Notes under the pieces: model-generated
Told to the model about the DNA's origin: nothing
Seen by the model: the letters and a program-made list of their open reading frames with translations, nothing else
Database searches by the model: none
Position numbers and translations under genes: made by a program
Assembly (NCBI GenBank): GCA_014905825.1
Contig: JACGCN010000001.1
Location: 4,154,001 to 4,218,000, forward strand
Origin: Lyophyllum atratum
Taxonomy: Eukaryota > Basidiomycota > Agaricomycetes > Agaricales > Lyophyllaceae
Direction: 5' to 3'
Length of the DNA: 64,000 bases
Shown here: positions 1-10,058 of the stretch, piece after piece
How positions within the stretch are numbered: the first letter of the stretch is position 1
Layout of the letters: the number at the start of each line of letters is the position of its first letter

Positions 1-2
1 CT

Positions 3-125
3 CCTACAGCCGCTAGAGTATCCAACCGGGCTTCGACTCGTACGGGCACGAGTGCAGGGACGTCGCAGAGACTGTCGTTAGATCCTCCGCCGGCGTACTG
101 GGCACCATCGACGGACCCTGTTTAG
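3..125 (+). CDS. 3' end of an unidentified gene cut by the window edge
   Basis: Frame 3 is open from the first base to a TAG at 123-125. It gives about 40 residues rich in Thr, Ser, Arg and Ala, ending in a PPPAYWAPSTDPV-like tail, which looks like the disordered end of a fungal protein. The other two frames stop within 80 bases. No domain is visible, so no function is proposed. A coding call rests only on composition and on the lack of any other gene before LTO1. It could also be untranslated sequence. Confidence 0.35.
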   Translation, partial: PTAARVSNRASTRTGTSAGTSQRLSLDPPPAYWAPSTDPV

Positions 126-497
126 CTCAAGTAGTGGGAAGGCTGTTTTCATGGTGTTGTAAAATGCATATTTGCCCCTTTTTTCTTCTACGCTCTGGAG
201 CCTTTGTACATAGATAATTCTGGCTGGCACATCTCTCATTGTTGTATTCAAACGCCTTATACCCACTCCTAATATTTTAAATATACTCTCCCCTCAAGTA
301 ACCAGGTCTCCCAGTCAAGGCGTTTATCATGCGGGTATAAGCACCCCAGAACAGCCCAGAACTGAATTCGAAGGTGAGCTGGAGAACAAGGCGACTTGAA
401 ACTTTGATGCGCCCCTGATTACGTCTGTTGATAACGGAGACAAGGCCCGGATATTTCTCATCTATAACCTCCTTCTCATCTTGTCTTGCTAGGTGTC
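126..497. other. intergenic region upstream of LTO1
   Basis: About 370 bases with no supported gene. It should hold the 3' UTR of the preceding gene and the LTO1 promoter. An A+T-rich stretch (aatattttaaatatactctcc) lies near 270-292. I see no clear TATA box at a fixed distance from the LTO1 start. Confidence 0.4.
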
Positions 498-1133
498 ATG
501 GACGAAGGCTTCGACATCGAGTCCCTAGTGCACCTTGAACAAACGTCGGCATAGGATCTGACCTCCACCTACGCACAAGCCGTCTAAACTTCTCCATAGG
601 TTCTATGAAACAGGCTTCGAGGACGGATTTGCACACGGCCGGATACATGGCCTCATCGAAGGGCGCTCCTTGGGCCGAGCAAAGGGGTTCGAGATGTGGG
701 AAGAGCTTGGCTTTTATGAAGGCTTTGCGCTGATGTGGATGTCGATATACGAGAAGCAGGCACGGAGCGACGAGTGTGTAGCACTTCACCTCCTGTCCCA
801 TGAATAGTCCTGATCTCACCATCGTATAGTCGCGCGACAAATCACACGCGGCGACTTCTCGAAATGATTGCGCAGTTTCCACGAGTAAACTCGTCTGCCA
901 CAGACGAGATGGACATCCCTAAGCTGTTCCGGCAAATTCGGTCACGGTATAAGGCGTTGTGCTCGACGCTTGGTGTTCGTCCAAGCCTTCGTTATTCCGA
1001 TAGATCTCAGGATCGCGATGAAATGGCCGATGCGAATGTCGCAGAACCAGTTACGCAGCCGACGGAGGAGACCGTGTGGAAAGTCGAAAAAGGCGCGCCA
1101 AGAGCTGTGAATGGTCATTCATTCGACTTTTGA
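498..1133 (+). CDS. LTO1: LTO1-like protein (ORAOV1/DUF1715 family), ABCE1 Fe-S maturation adaptor
   Basis: Three exons (498-544, 600-773, 830-1133) joined by 55- and 56-nt introns encode 174 residues. Around residues 16-45 lies the family's deca-GX3 region: a FYETGFEDGFAHGR-like stretch, then GLIEGRSLGRAKGFE, then a conserved WEELGFYEG. A second conserved block, LFRQIRSRYKALCSTLGV, follows in exon 3. From family knowledge, LTO1 pairs with YAE1 to recruit ABCE1/Rli1 to the cytosolic iron-sulfur targeting complex through its C-terminus. This protein ends in Phe-Asp-Phe, close to the aromatic-ended signal used for that docking. The start is the first ATG of the open frame. The splice phases close perfectly and the DUF1715 pattern is strong. 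The function is inferred from homology. Confidence 0.87.
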
Positions 1134-1638
1134 AGCTACTCCTACTCCCTGGAATTCGGGAGATCCCCTGCGCTGCAGTACCTCAAGCATGCTCCAGAGT
1201 TGACCATGTGTATGTCGAGCACCTAGCATCAAGTATCGGACCTTTCTGACTTCCCGATAGCAGATACCCGTTTGGTCCATCTCAACAAGTATGTAGGCGT
1301 TATAGGAATCAAAGCAACCATCCGACTACGTATATATTCCCATTATCTAACCATATAAAATTCCAGTGAATGAGGACATAATAAAAAAGCATGAGTGCGA
1401 AAGAAGAGCAGTAGCAGCAACGAGACAGAATATTACAGTATTGCGATGAGGCCTTTCTCTGAGAGGCCGATTAACGTTAGATAGTCGAGGTCTATGTGTA
1501 AAGATCCGTGATGAGTGAGTGCCGAGTATGGTAAACTGGATGCTATGGTCGTGAGGAATCATTGTTTAAGGTCGTGAAGATGCCGCCCAGGGGGAAGGGG
1601 TGTCCGCAGGATAAGGTAACAAGGGGTAACGGTTTACC
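1134..1638. other. convergent intergenic region after LTO1
   Basis: About 500 bases between the LTO1 stop and the stop of the opposing gene. Both 3' UTRs should end here. Short open frames exist on both strands, but none has a fungal gene signature or usable splice context. I see no gene, tRNA or repeat. Confidence 0.45.
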
Positions 1639-3933
1639 CTATGGATGGAAGGCTGGTGGCTGGTATCGGCTTCGGGAGAGTGGCCGCATAGAAGGAGGGA
1701 TGACGGGTGATTGATATGGCGATGTATATGGTTGTGCATATGGCGATGGTGGATACGGAGATGGTGGATACGGCGATGGGGTCTGATTGTAGCCGGAGAG
1801 GTTGGAGAGGGATACCATAGGTGACTGATTCGCCGCTGGCATCCTGTATTGCGGTATAACGGGTTGATGACGTGGTTCGGAGAGGGTGCGGGTCATACGG
1901 TAAGGATCTGGGAGCATGGGGATAACCGGAGAGTTCTCCCAGTCCTCCTCTTCGGAGGACTCCTCGCCTTTTTGAGACGACGACCTTGCTGGATGGGTGG
2001 AGTATGTGATGCCGTTGTCTCGGGCTAGGGGGCCATCCCACAATGACACTCGGCTGGGAGTCGTCCGGGCTGAGGTTCGCGAAACTTGCCTTTCGAGCCT
2101 ATATGGCGACGGAGTCGAATTAAGGAGGGCAATGCGGCCGTAGAAGGTATCAAGGCTCACCCATGCCAAGTACGGGTATCTTTGTCCGTTCTATCGTCCA
2201 GTAAAACGATCAAGAATTCTGGTGGTATCTCCTTGTCTTTGTGCTTGCTTCGACGGCTCTCAACTGAAGCAGTGCTAGCCGCGGATGATTCCTTTGAATG
2301 CGAGGATCTGAAGCAGATAAGCACAGAAAAGGCACATATCTATTCAATGATCTTACCGGATGCTATGGCGGCTGCTTGCCCTTACGACCTCAGGAGTAAG
2401 GAACTTCTGTATGGGAGCTGGACGAGGAGTCAGGCACCGTAAGTAAGCACGGATAAAGCGGCTTACGCTTTACTTCAGCTTCAGCAATAGAAGAAAGAGC
2501 AATGTCAGGCGCAGGCTGCGCTATGTTTGTCTTTGGTACTTCCTGCACGACGATATCTAATAAAACTGCGTGCTCAGCAATTGGCGCCTGAGCGACGTGG
2601 AATCAAGGTACCTGAAGACATCCTACATGCGAGAGTCAGTATAAGCACACGGAAGTATACAATAATCACGAACATTGAGAGCCTGTCGGGGTTTGTGACC
2701 CTTAGAGGAACTAGAATACACATGCGTCAGTGTTTGGAATAAAGGAGGCTTTGTGAAGCAGACGCACGTCGATGGCCGAGAGGCACACCCCTGATCATAC
2801 TGAGGAAGGGGAGGGACATGACGCTGTCAGTAGCCGATCTTAATAATGGCAGACGTATTAGAATCCTCTCGGGATTTAGCTTTGGATACAGGAACGTACG
2901 GTGGTGGAGGATGCGAGGGAGAAGAAGGAGAGGCAGGGGCATCAACTTTCAGTTCTATCACCAAAGTCAGATCAACCTATAGGACAACCCGGAGGACATA
3001 CGAGGAGGAGGGGCTATTATGTTTGGTGGGCGCGCTTTCGTTGTGGCGGGGTCTTCAGAGTCTTCCTGGGACCTTGCAGATTTGCCAGACTCTGCTCCGC
3101 TCGTGGCGGCGCCGTAAATGCTGTGATGGCATATCAGTTTTATAAGTGTAGCCAACAGTGCAGGACCTACGTGACTCGTTTAAATTCTTTGTCCAGCACC
3201 CTCGCTGCCTTTCGAAACTGAGAGTCCAAGTACTTGAGTCTGCGCTCTGTGGAAAATATGAGGGTCTGCCATCAGTAGATGGATGCAAGGCTCAATGACC
3301 TGTCAGATCTTTGGCGCTCTGTAACATGGCGGATGAGATGCACGAATCAAGGAGAAGATAGCGGACGCACCGTCCTGCCGCGCCATGTCGTGTAGTAGTG
3401 GACAAGTCTCCTTGCAGCATCCCGCATTGTGACAGCGAAAACCACTGATGGCCGCAGCTCCTCGCCACTCGTACTGCTCTCCTTAGAAGCCACAATCTCT
3501 GCAGCACTCTTCCCCCTGCATGCCCATGATGAACGTTCGTCCAAGTTACAGAATGTAACACAGAAACATACCCCAAGAACTTCTTGTAAAACGTCACGGC
3601 TTCTGAGCCCGTGATGATCCTGAACTTCTTTCCAAATTCCTCGTAGATTTCCGAGGAGCTTCGTTTCGCCATGTCCTCCAGGAACTCGGGCGAACACCGT
3701 GACCGTCGACATGGGTCGCCGACCATGACTGCTAGCGTTTCCGCAGGAACTTCGGGTCGTGGTGAGCCAGTCTTCACATCCGAGTCAAGCTCGATGTCCA
3801 CCGTCTTTACGACCAGCTTCTCGACGACATCCGGAGTCTTCGATCGTTCCCGTGAGCGCTGTCTTCGTGGCTTATCGTGCTTGGATGACTTTCTCGATCT
3901 TGCGGAGGTATGGGACGCGGCGACGGAGGGCAT
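1639..3933 (-). CDS. unrecognised multi-exon protein, largely disordered
   Basis: Roughly ten exons can be chained on the minus strand with consistent phase and introns of about 47-73 nt. The chain runs from an ATG near 3933 to a TAG at 1639. The N-terminus is rich in Ser, Arg and Lys (RSRKSSKHDKPRRQRSRERS). A compact segment follows (about EIYEEFGKKFRIITGSEAVTF), then a basic helix-like piece (ERRLKYLDSQFRKAARVLD) and proline-rich linkers. The C-terminus carries tandem SPYPP units near 1740-1780. An upstream in-frame TTG lies at 3963, but 3933 is the first ATG. I do not recognise the family. The largest uncertainty is in the middle (2580-2960), where several small exons are needed. It might be two genes rather than one. 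Confidence 0.5.
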
Positions 3934-4557
3934 AGGGAGTGGTGGAGAGGGTGATTTAGACAAAAGAGGGTGTGAAGGGTCTCTTAAGAGGGTAAGGGTC
4001 CGGCGAGCTGGGTTGGCTATCTAGCCTTGATCGATGTTCGCCTCGCGGACACCGCAAGGCAGGTGAAGGGGTGAAAGGTGGGCAAAGATGCCAATGCGCC
4101 ACCGCTGTGGTCGCGGAGTCCCTTGGGACTTTTAGGCCACGGTCGCTTCATGACGCCGGTCACTTTTTCCGAAAGGGTTTATCACCATTCATCACTCAGA
4201 CAGATTGGATCCTATCACGATGCCAACCAAGCCGATCCTTTGTTTTATCGACTCGCATCACAGGGATCCATACGGGCATCCAAGGAGATCCAGGGTATTG
4301 TGTAAGGTGCAAACGAGAGTGTAAGTAGGCTCGTAGGGTATGGAAAGTAACAATCGTCGAACGTGAATATGACAAAGTCCGTGGCAAAGTGACCAAGGAA
4401 GAGCACTCCGTGCCAAAACACTGGAGGAATTATCGCCCTTGATTTGCATGTAAAGCAAATGACCGATGAAAGGCCGGGGTATTCATGAGAAGGTATGTAC
4501 CAGAGAGCATGAAATGCAGTCATAGAGTCTATCGTGAAGATCATACCTGAGGACATG
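3934..4557. other. intergenic region between two minus-strand genes
   Basis: About 620 bases holding the promoter of the unrecognised gene and the 3' UTR of the WHI2-like gene. Several overlapping open frames exist on both strands (for example minus 4245-4556 and plus 4071-4328). Their composition is not protein-like and they match nothing I know. Confidence 0.4.
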
Positions 4558-5811
4558 TCAGATGGCAGCGCTGAACAAGCTCGAGAAAATGCTCACCAAG
4601 CTTAGTTCCAAAGTCCAAACCCGACGCGCCCAAAGCTTCACGGTCTTGGCTGGCGCTTCATCAGAAGCCGGTAGCTCGACATCGATACCATCCCACCAAC
4701 ATTTCCGCTACGGTACTTGTAAGTGAACATGAGTTGCAAACACCACGCATAACTCACAGCAGGCTTTCTCCAGAACAACAAAAGCTTTTGGGCAGTCGCC
4801 ATTTGAGGATAGTCGACTTCTACGGGCTTCTCCCCATTGGGATGATGAACAATCCCAGTCTTAAGCAGCACAAGCGCAATCGACGATATGCAGCACCGCG
4901 ATGGCTCTAATGCGCGGAAACCCCACTCATCATCACGGTCGAAACCACTAAATTTCAAATGCGTAAGCGCGACTTCCACCCACGTTTTGACGCGACTCAC
5001 CTCATACACAACATATCTATAAGGTGCTGTTCAGCAACATTGTTTTCTTTGTTCACATTCCGCTGAAGTGCCGTGAAAATATTCCGCTTCTCCATAAGGT
5101 AGTCTCCCGACCGTCGCTTGATGTCTATGAGCGTGTCATTCGCTAGGCCATTCTGGTCCGTGGCAGCATCCCCATCCTTAGGGGGTATTGAGAAGTATTC
5201 AAGTTCTTCACGGAGAACGATAATAGCCTGCTTCGACAGAAGAGGATTTTGTGACGCTGCCGGTCCAAAGTCGTTCTGCGGCCCGTCCAGGAGATGCTGT
5301 TGTGCAGCAAAAAGCCCCGGTGATGTACCAGTGCCATAGAAGGTCTCTGAGGCAGTTCGGAAGAACGTTAGGACATATTGGAAGCAGTCTGGGTCGAACT
5401 GCAGAAAATCGTTATTTATGGAATATATAGTGCCACATGACAGTCGACACGGTGCGTGTTACTCACGTCGACGCCATACACCTCCTCATCCTCCTCATTG
5501 TCCCCACCATCAGAGAGAGCTACACTTTGGCGACTAAGAACGAGTCCATTAGGGAACAGACATAGAAGAACGGATTCGGGCAAATTCATGATCGTTTCCC
5601 GGTCAACTTCGAAACGCCTGCCACGCAGGTCCAGGAACAGCCTAGTAAGCAGCTGCGGTTGCAGGTTGGTATGTGCAGGCACTGCATGCTGCGATACCTG
5701 CGTGATTGGTGAAGAGGAGATGTTGAGGGCCGCCATGTCGAGGTGACCGTTGAACGTTGAAACCTGGGGAACGTTGCGGACTCGTGTCGCGGTACTGGAG
5801 GAACCAAACAA
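4558..5811 (-). CDS. WHI2: WHI2-like BTB/POZ protein (growth regulation, general stress response)
   Basis: Four exons (5811-5467, 5398-5001, 4947-4758, 4707-4558) give 360 residues with closed phase. The hallmark block is in exon 1: LFLDLRGRRFEVDRETIMNL, then PESVLLCLFPNG, typical of the KCTD-like BTB fold of Whi2. An acidic linker leads to the segment FDPDCFQYVLTFFRT. The C-terminal half carries a GFDRDDEWGFRALEPSRCC block and ends with a WWDGIDVELP element followed by VKLWARRVWTLELSLV, as in fungal Whi2 relatives. In yeast Whi2 works with the plasma-membrane phosphatases Psr1/Psr2 in the stress response and in low-amino-acid TORC1 control. That role is carried over by homology. The start is the first ATG of the open frame. 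Confidence 0.83.
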
Positions 5812-7099
5812 ATCATAACCTCCTTTCTTTCACACCACGATAATTCCATTTTTGAAATCTTTCCAAGGCTGGCCTGACTTTATACTTAGCAGTATCGCAT
5901 GGAAGGCGTTACGGTCATGAGCCCAATAGTGACTGTCAGGATCTGAAGTCGACACTTTGGTATGAGCTTGGTGGTGAGCTATCTCAAAATTAGTCCCTTG
6001 CCATAGTATAACAACCTGTCAAGGAGAAACGTGGATATTGTCACCGCGTCCTTCAGTATGTCGATGGAACAATATGACTATTGCGTAGACCATATCTCCC
6101 CAGGTCGCGTCGACGTGATTCAGATGATGGCTTCTGACCACAGCGTAGACCATATCTCCCCAGGTCGCGTCCACGTAGTTCAGATGATGGCTTCTGACCA
6201 CAACAGTATCATATAACACCTTCATGATTTGTTTCTTCCTCGGTCTCGAAGTCAGAGCCTAGGGCCAACACTATCGTGCGGTTGGGGGGAACCAAGTCTT
6301 CGCAGGCAGCGCATGCCAAGAACTTTCCTCAACAAATCAGACCGTCGATATACAAACTCGTCGCCCCACTTCTTTCTTCGCTTTCATGTTGGCTTTTCAA
6401 ATGGTGCCGAGAGTCCCGGAGAGATAGTGTTACTTCGCCCCCGGCGCTGGAGTCATCTTAAAGCAAGAGTTTCAGATGATCGAGGCATGTTCTCCCGGGG
6501 TCATCGCTTGGGTATGTGGCTCCATGTTTTCTTTGTGAAGGACCTTGACATTACATCACCACCCACATCAGTCGAAGCTGCTACCTAAAATAACTTAGCC
6601 CCCAACTCTATGTTTCCCGATCATTCGGACCGCACCGTACAGAATACGTCCCGACAAACGCGCTCGCGATACAACAAAACCGCTTTTGGTACCGTCACAA
6701 TGGCACATAGTCCATTCTAGGCTGGTGGTAGGGCCGGCCCTGATACGCAGAGTTTCTAGACCTCGGATTGCTTCACGTGTTTCAGAAACGGCGCTTCGAG
6801 AACCCATTGAACCTCTTCAGGTTCGATGCACAGCCTGTCTTTGAATTGTTTCTATCAGGTGCCTACCTTTTCGACAGAATCAATGAGAGGCCATACTACA
6901 ATCTGATGAATGCTCAAGCCACCGACGCCATCCATCAATTTCTTAGTTCCAACTTTGGTTAGTATGTTTTGTAGGATTTGCAGACATCTTCAGTGTTGAG
7001 GGTAGCATCGCATTCAATCAACTCCGGACCTTATTAAAGCTCTGAACGATTGCTCCTAACGCGTGTTACCATCTTGAAACCCCATATCACATAGGTTCT
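5812..7099. other. intergenic region with a 60-bp tandem duplication
   Basis: About 1.3 kb between two divergent genes, so it should hold both promoters. A 60-bp direct repeat sits in the middle (listed separately). Open frames at 6229-6588 (+) and 6595-6807 (-) are short and show no domain or splice support. I see no RNA gene. Confidence 0.45.
6083..6202. repeat. 60-bp perfect-period tandem duplication
   Basis: Two head-to-tail copies, 6083-6142 and 6143-6202, share the run gcgtagaccatatctcccc and then aggtcgcgt. They end with cagatgatggcttctgacca. Only about four bases differ between the copies, so the duplication is recent. It lies in an intergenic region and codes for nothing I can support. 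Confidence 0.9.
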
Positions 7100-8442
7100 A
7101 TGACTCCAGAGGAAAGAGGCCTCCTTCGGGAACTAGCCTCATCTATCTTCTCCGGTCTTGCAGGTCTAACTGCCATAATTCTGGTCTATGGTACGGATGG
7201 AATTCCGTATTTTGGTGCCACTGAACTTCGACTGAGGCTATCTTTATTTTTCATCCAGGGAACTTCATTTTGCTTTTGTCTGTCACGATACATTCAGCGA
7301 TGTGCGCGACATATTCCCCTTCAACTTGTTTGATGCTCTAATCGGAGATGCAGAAGACGAGGCCTTACAACGCGTCCGAAACAGGGATTATTTGTAGCGT
7401 CAATTCTTGGTTTCCTCGCCGCGAGCGTATATTGTTCATTGGCGTGGACATATCTCCCTGAGCTGATCCGAGGAACCCTCATGGAGGCGAAGCTTGATTT
7501 GGTCAAGAAGCGAAGCTTGTTTAATGGGCATTATAAGCTCAATATCGCAAATTCGTGGTTGTCGGCGCTTCTGGTACGTGTTTATTTCTTCATGAACTTG
7601 GTCAGGAGTCTGACGTATTGTTCTATACCATTAGCCGGTCTTTAATGACTCTTTTGTGACTTGGCGCGGTTGGGTACTTTTCCCAGATCGACGAAGGGCC
7701 CTTATCTTCGCTGTGATTTTGTGTCTAGCTGCATTCGGTGGGCCCGAAGAATACTTCTGTCTGTCACCATCTCACTTAACTCCCCTTTCGATGACTAGCC
7801 GCGGAGCTTACGGTGCTTGTGTTGATAAGCTCGAACTTTGCTGTATATTCTGCAATGATTGAAAATCAAGCTGGTTTGGCGTGGTATCTCAGTAGCGTAG
7901 GGCCAAGTCTGTCACTGGCAGCCAATGTGGTCGCCACATATATCATTGCTCATGGGCTATGGTCAGTCAAAAAAAAGTTACTATGTCCTTTATTTTATTA
8001 TATCGACACAGGAGGCATCGAAAATTCCTCGTAAGCCATCTCAACCAGCGGCAGTGTCGACAATTTCGAATCCAGAAAATTTTGGGCCTCTTAGTGGACT
8101 CTGGATTAGTCTATTGTGGATTGCAGGTGCGTAAGATCTCCCATGACACATACACAGATTTATATTGCCCATTGACAATTGCAGGTAATCGTACTGATCT
8201 TATGTTTCGTGGATTCTGGGGATTTCCGCCTTCATCTATCTCTAGACATTACCACGCAGGCATTCGCCTTTTTTCTCGTTGAGGTGGGGGTAAGTACCTC
8301 GAATTCCTTGCAAGCATATTCAGGAGAGCTGTTAACTTCGGTTTAGGCCATGTACCCGACTCTGGTTGGGTTCCTCGTAAGACAGCAGGGCTCGTTCATG
8401 GAGACATATGGATCCGAGGACCATGGGGCGCACGTGGAATAA
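7100..8442 (+). CDS. seven-helix-type integral membrane protein (Agaricomycete family of unknown function)
   Basis: Eight exons (7100-7190, 7259-7301, 7354-7573, 7635-7737, 7799-7961, 8012-8126, 8185-8289, 8347-8442) join in phase to 311 residues. Hydrophobic segments are clear: FSGLAGLTAIILVYGNFILL, ASILGFLAASVYCSLAWTYL, ALIFAVILCLAAFAAELTVL, SLAANVVATYIIAHGLW, LLVDSGLVYCGLQVIVLILC and FAFFLVEVGAMYPTLVGFLV. A WRHRKF motif follows helix 5 on the predicted cytoplasmic side, then the QKILGLLVDSGLVY block. The pattern matches a lineage-expanded basidiomycete membrane family whose function is unknown to me. Exon 2 is 43 nt. It is recovered only by using a 52-nt intron at 7302-7353 with a good CTAAT branch site. 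A receptor-like role is only a guess from topology. Confidence 0.75.
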
Positions 8443-8665
8443 TGTCGCGCTATCAACACTGTCTTCTCATGCCTAACTAGTACTGCCGACATGGTGGAAT
8501 TCTTACATTCCCGCTGTGATTTGCTTTGCTCAATTTAATGAGAATAAAACTCACACCCTATGGACTGGACATAAGGAAATGCACCCGTTATTGCAAGCCT
8601 GCCCAAAAAGATAAATGTAGCAGCCGTCTGACATGGTGGTATCGCAGGTACCAATTTTAACTATG
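8443..8665. other. spacer before the first tRNA-Asp
   Basis: The 3' flank of the membrane protein gene. Its end, from about 8587, begins the duplicated block: gcaagcctgcccaaaaagat here matches gcaaacctacccaaaaaata near 9223. No gene is visible. Confidence 0.5.
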
Positions 8666-8760
8666 TCTTTGCTAGTATATCGGTTAGTACACGCGCTTGT
8701 CATACCACTGACCCCGTGCCTGATACGCGCGAAAGCTGGGTTCGACTCCCAGGCAGAGAG
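8666..8760 (+). tRNA. tRNA-Asp (anticodon GTC), intron-containing, copy 1
   Basis: The sequence folds as a cloverleaf. The acceptor stem TCTTTGC (8666-8672) pairs with GCAGAGA (8753-8759), and G8760 is the discriminator. The D-arm is GTATATCGGTTAGTAC. The anticodon stem CGCGC (8692-8696) pairs with GCGCG (8727-8731), with loop TT-GTC-A...C. The T-arm is CTGGG-TTCGACT-CCCAG. A 23-nt intron (8703-8725) lies one base 3' of the anticodon, the standard place for nuclear tRNA introns. The mature tRNA would be 72 nt. The D-arm pairing was judged by eye. Confidence 0.9.
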
Positions 8761-8772
8761 TTATTTTTTCTC
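8761..8772 (+). terminator. Pol III T-run after tRNA-Asp copy 1
   Basis: The sequence just after the discriminator base is ttattttttctc, with six consecutive T on the coding strand. This is the standard RNA polymerase III stop. The second copy has the equivalent tcatttttttcg at 9396-9407. Confidence 0.7.
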
Positions 8773-9300
8773 GCCTGACCTGGGTATTCACGCACCACTG
8801 CTCGTTAGTATTACTCCATCTTTCTACATGGTAGAATCGCTGCAAGATGGTACAATTTTCTCCAGCGCAGGCGCCTCGTCCGCAATATTATCAGGACCTT
8901 GGGGCTACACTTTGCGGTGGTGGAATATCACGCCAGCGCTCGAAGTCTCTATTCTTCTCTTCTGATATGTGCTCTCAAGTGGTCCGACATTTCTGCAAGG
9001 TTTCGAGGCAGGCCGTTCCGAGTCCAAGCCTGATCGTCATGCCACGACCTTGAGCCGCTGACTTCCAAAAGAGAACCAGGGAGGGGCTGGGGAGAGAGCC
9101 ACCCGCAAGATGGGTTATTCATGAGTTATGTCAGAACAGAAGGTTTTAATGAGCGAGGCGCCGGCATGTCCTTCCACTGGCAGGCTCATCTGCTGGGCGT
9201 AGCATTGGTATTCTGCCGTTACTGCAAACCTACCCAAAAAATATCAATAGCAGCCGTCTTGAGTTGCTCATATGATTAGCATCCAAATCCGTCAAACATG
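8761..9300. other. spacer between the two tRNA-Asp genes
   Basis: No protein gene is supported. The sequence is the 3' flank of copy 1 and the 5' flank of copy 2 of the 635-bp duplication. A T-rich run (ttattttttctcg) directly follows the first tRNA and would serve as a Pol III terminator. Confidence 0.5.
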
Positions 9301-9395
9301 TCTTTGCTAGTATATCGGTTAGTACACGCGCTTGTCATGAATCTTCTGTATGTTCTCATGCGCGCGAAAGCTGGGTTCGACTCCCAGGCAGAGAG
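9301..9395 (+). tRNA. tRNA-Asp (anticodon GTC), intron-containing, copy 2
   Basis: The exons are identical in all stems to copy 1: acceptor TCTTTGC/GCAGAGA, anticodon stem CGCGC (9327-9331) with GCGCG (9362-9366), and the same T-arm. The intron (9338-9360) is again exactly 23 nt and at the same position, but its sequence is almost unrelated to that of copy 1. The mature 72-nt tRNA would therefore be the same. A T-run follows at once. Confidence 0.9.
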
Positions 9396-9969
9396 TCATT
9401 TTTTTCGCCCCACCTTGATATTCTCTACGCACGACCGCTCGTCGCTGGGATCCATATTTTCAAATTCCAGGGCAATCGTGCCACAATGGAATTGCTGCAA
9501 GGTGGTACATCAGGGGCCTCGCCAGCATTATCGGGGATTTGGAGACTATATTTTGCTGCGGCGGCGCCCCAGCGCTCGGAGTCTCTGCTTTCTGTCCAAG
9601 CCTCCGAAGTAACGACACTTCGCCGTTCGGCCAGGCTTCAATCCGGCCGGTCCTAAAGACATTGTCATGCCCATGAATATGACGAGCCGCTGTGGTTGAA
9701 CTTCGAAACTTCGAGAAGAGGACATGCGTGAGCTAGGGACGGGCCACGGGATGATGGGTACATCACCACCACGTATCCATCGAAGCTGCTCCCTGGGTCC
9801 AGGGGATGTGGTGACCATTCAGATAGTGCTAAAATCACCTTGCTGCTTGCTGAGAGTAGCGAACTTGAACAACATGATAGATTTTCGGTCGGAATAGGCT
9901 GTAATGGATATCGACCACTTGGGTACGGTAGAAGGTCCTTATCTCATGCCATCTTCGCACAATCGGCAT
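9396..9969. other. spacer between tRNA-Asp copy 2 and tRNA-Arg
   Basis: About 570 bases without a supported gene. Its first 350 bases belong to copy B of the duplication. The minus-strand open frame 9546-9818 shows no domain. Confidence 0.5.
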
Positions 9970-10058
9970 GCCATCGTGGCGTAACGGTAGCGCATTGCTT
10001 TCCTATACTCATTCGAGGTGCGAGGCAAAGGTTGTGGGTTCGAACCCCATCGATGGTT
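9970..10058 (+). tRNA. tRNA-Arg (anticodon CCT), intron-containing
   Basis: The cloverleaf has acceptor GCCATCG (9970-9976) with CGATGGT (10051-10057), the first pair being G-U. The D-arm GCGT-AACGGTA-GCGC resembles fungal Arg(CCU) tRNA. The anticodon stem TTGCT (9995-9999) pairs with GGCAA (10024-10028) through one G-U. The loop reads TT-CCT-A...A and the T-arm GTGGG-TTCGAAC-CCCAT. A 17-nt intron (10006-10022) sits one base after the anticodon. Removing it leaves 72 nt. Shifting the stem by one base would give anticodon TCC (Gly), but the D-arm and loop fit Arg better. Confidence 0.82.

Larger units (their letters stand above)
8587..9745. repeat. direct duplication (period 635 bp) carrying tRNA-Asp
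   Basis: Copy A starts near 8587 and copy B near 9222. Matching landmarks are the leader (cccaaaaa... agcagccgtct), the whole tRNA exon sequence (8666 against 9301), a downstream gctgcaag.tggtaca stretch, and ccagcgctcg.agtctct. The tRNA exons are almost identical, while the flanks and the tRNA introns have diverged considerably. The distal edges are blurred; the similarity fades around 9050-9110 and 9690-9745. Confidence 0.75.

Noticed and set aside
496..882. 128-codon minus-strand ORF
   Set aside because: It is antisense to LTO1 exons, which carry the clear family signature on the plus strand.
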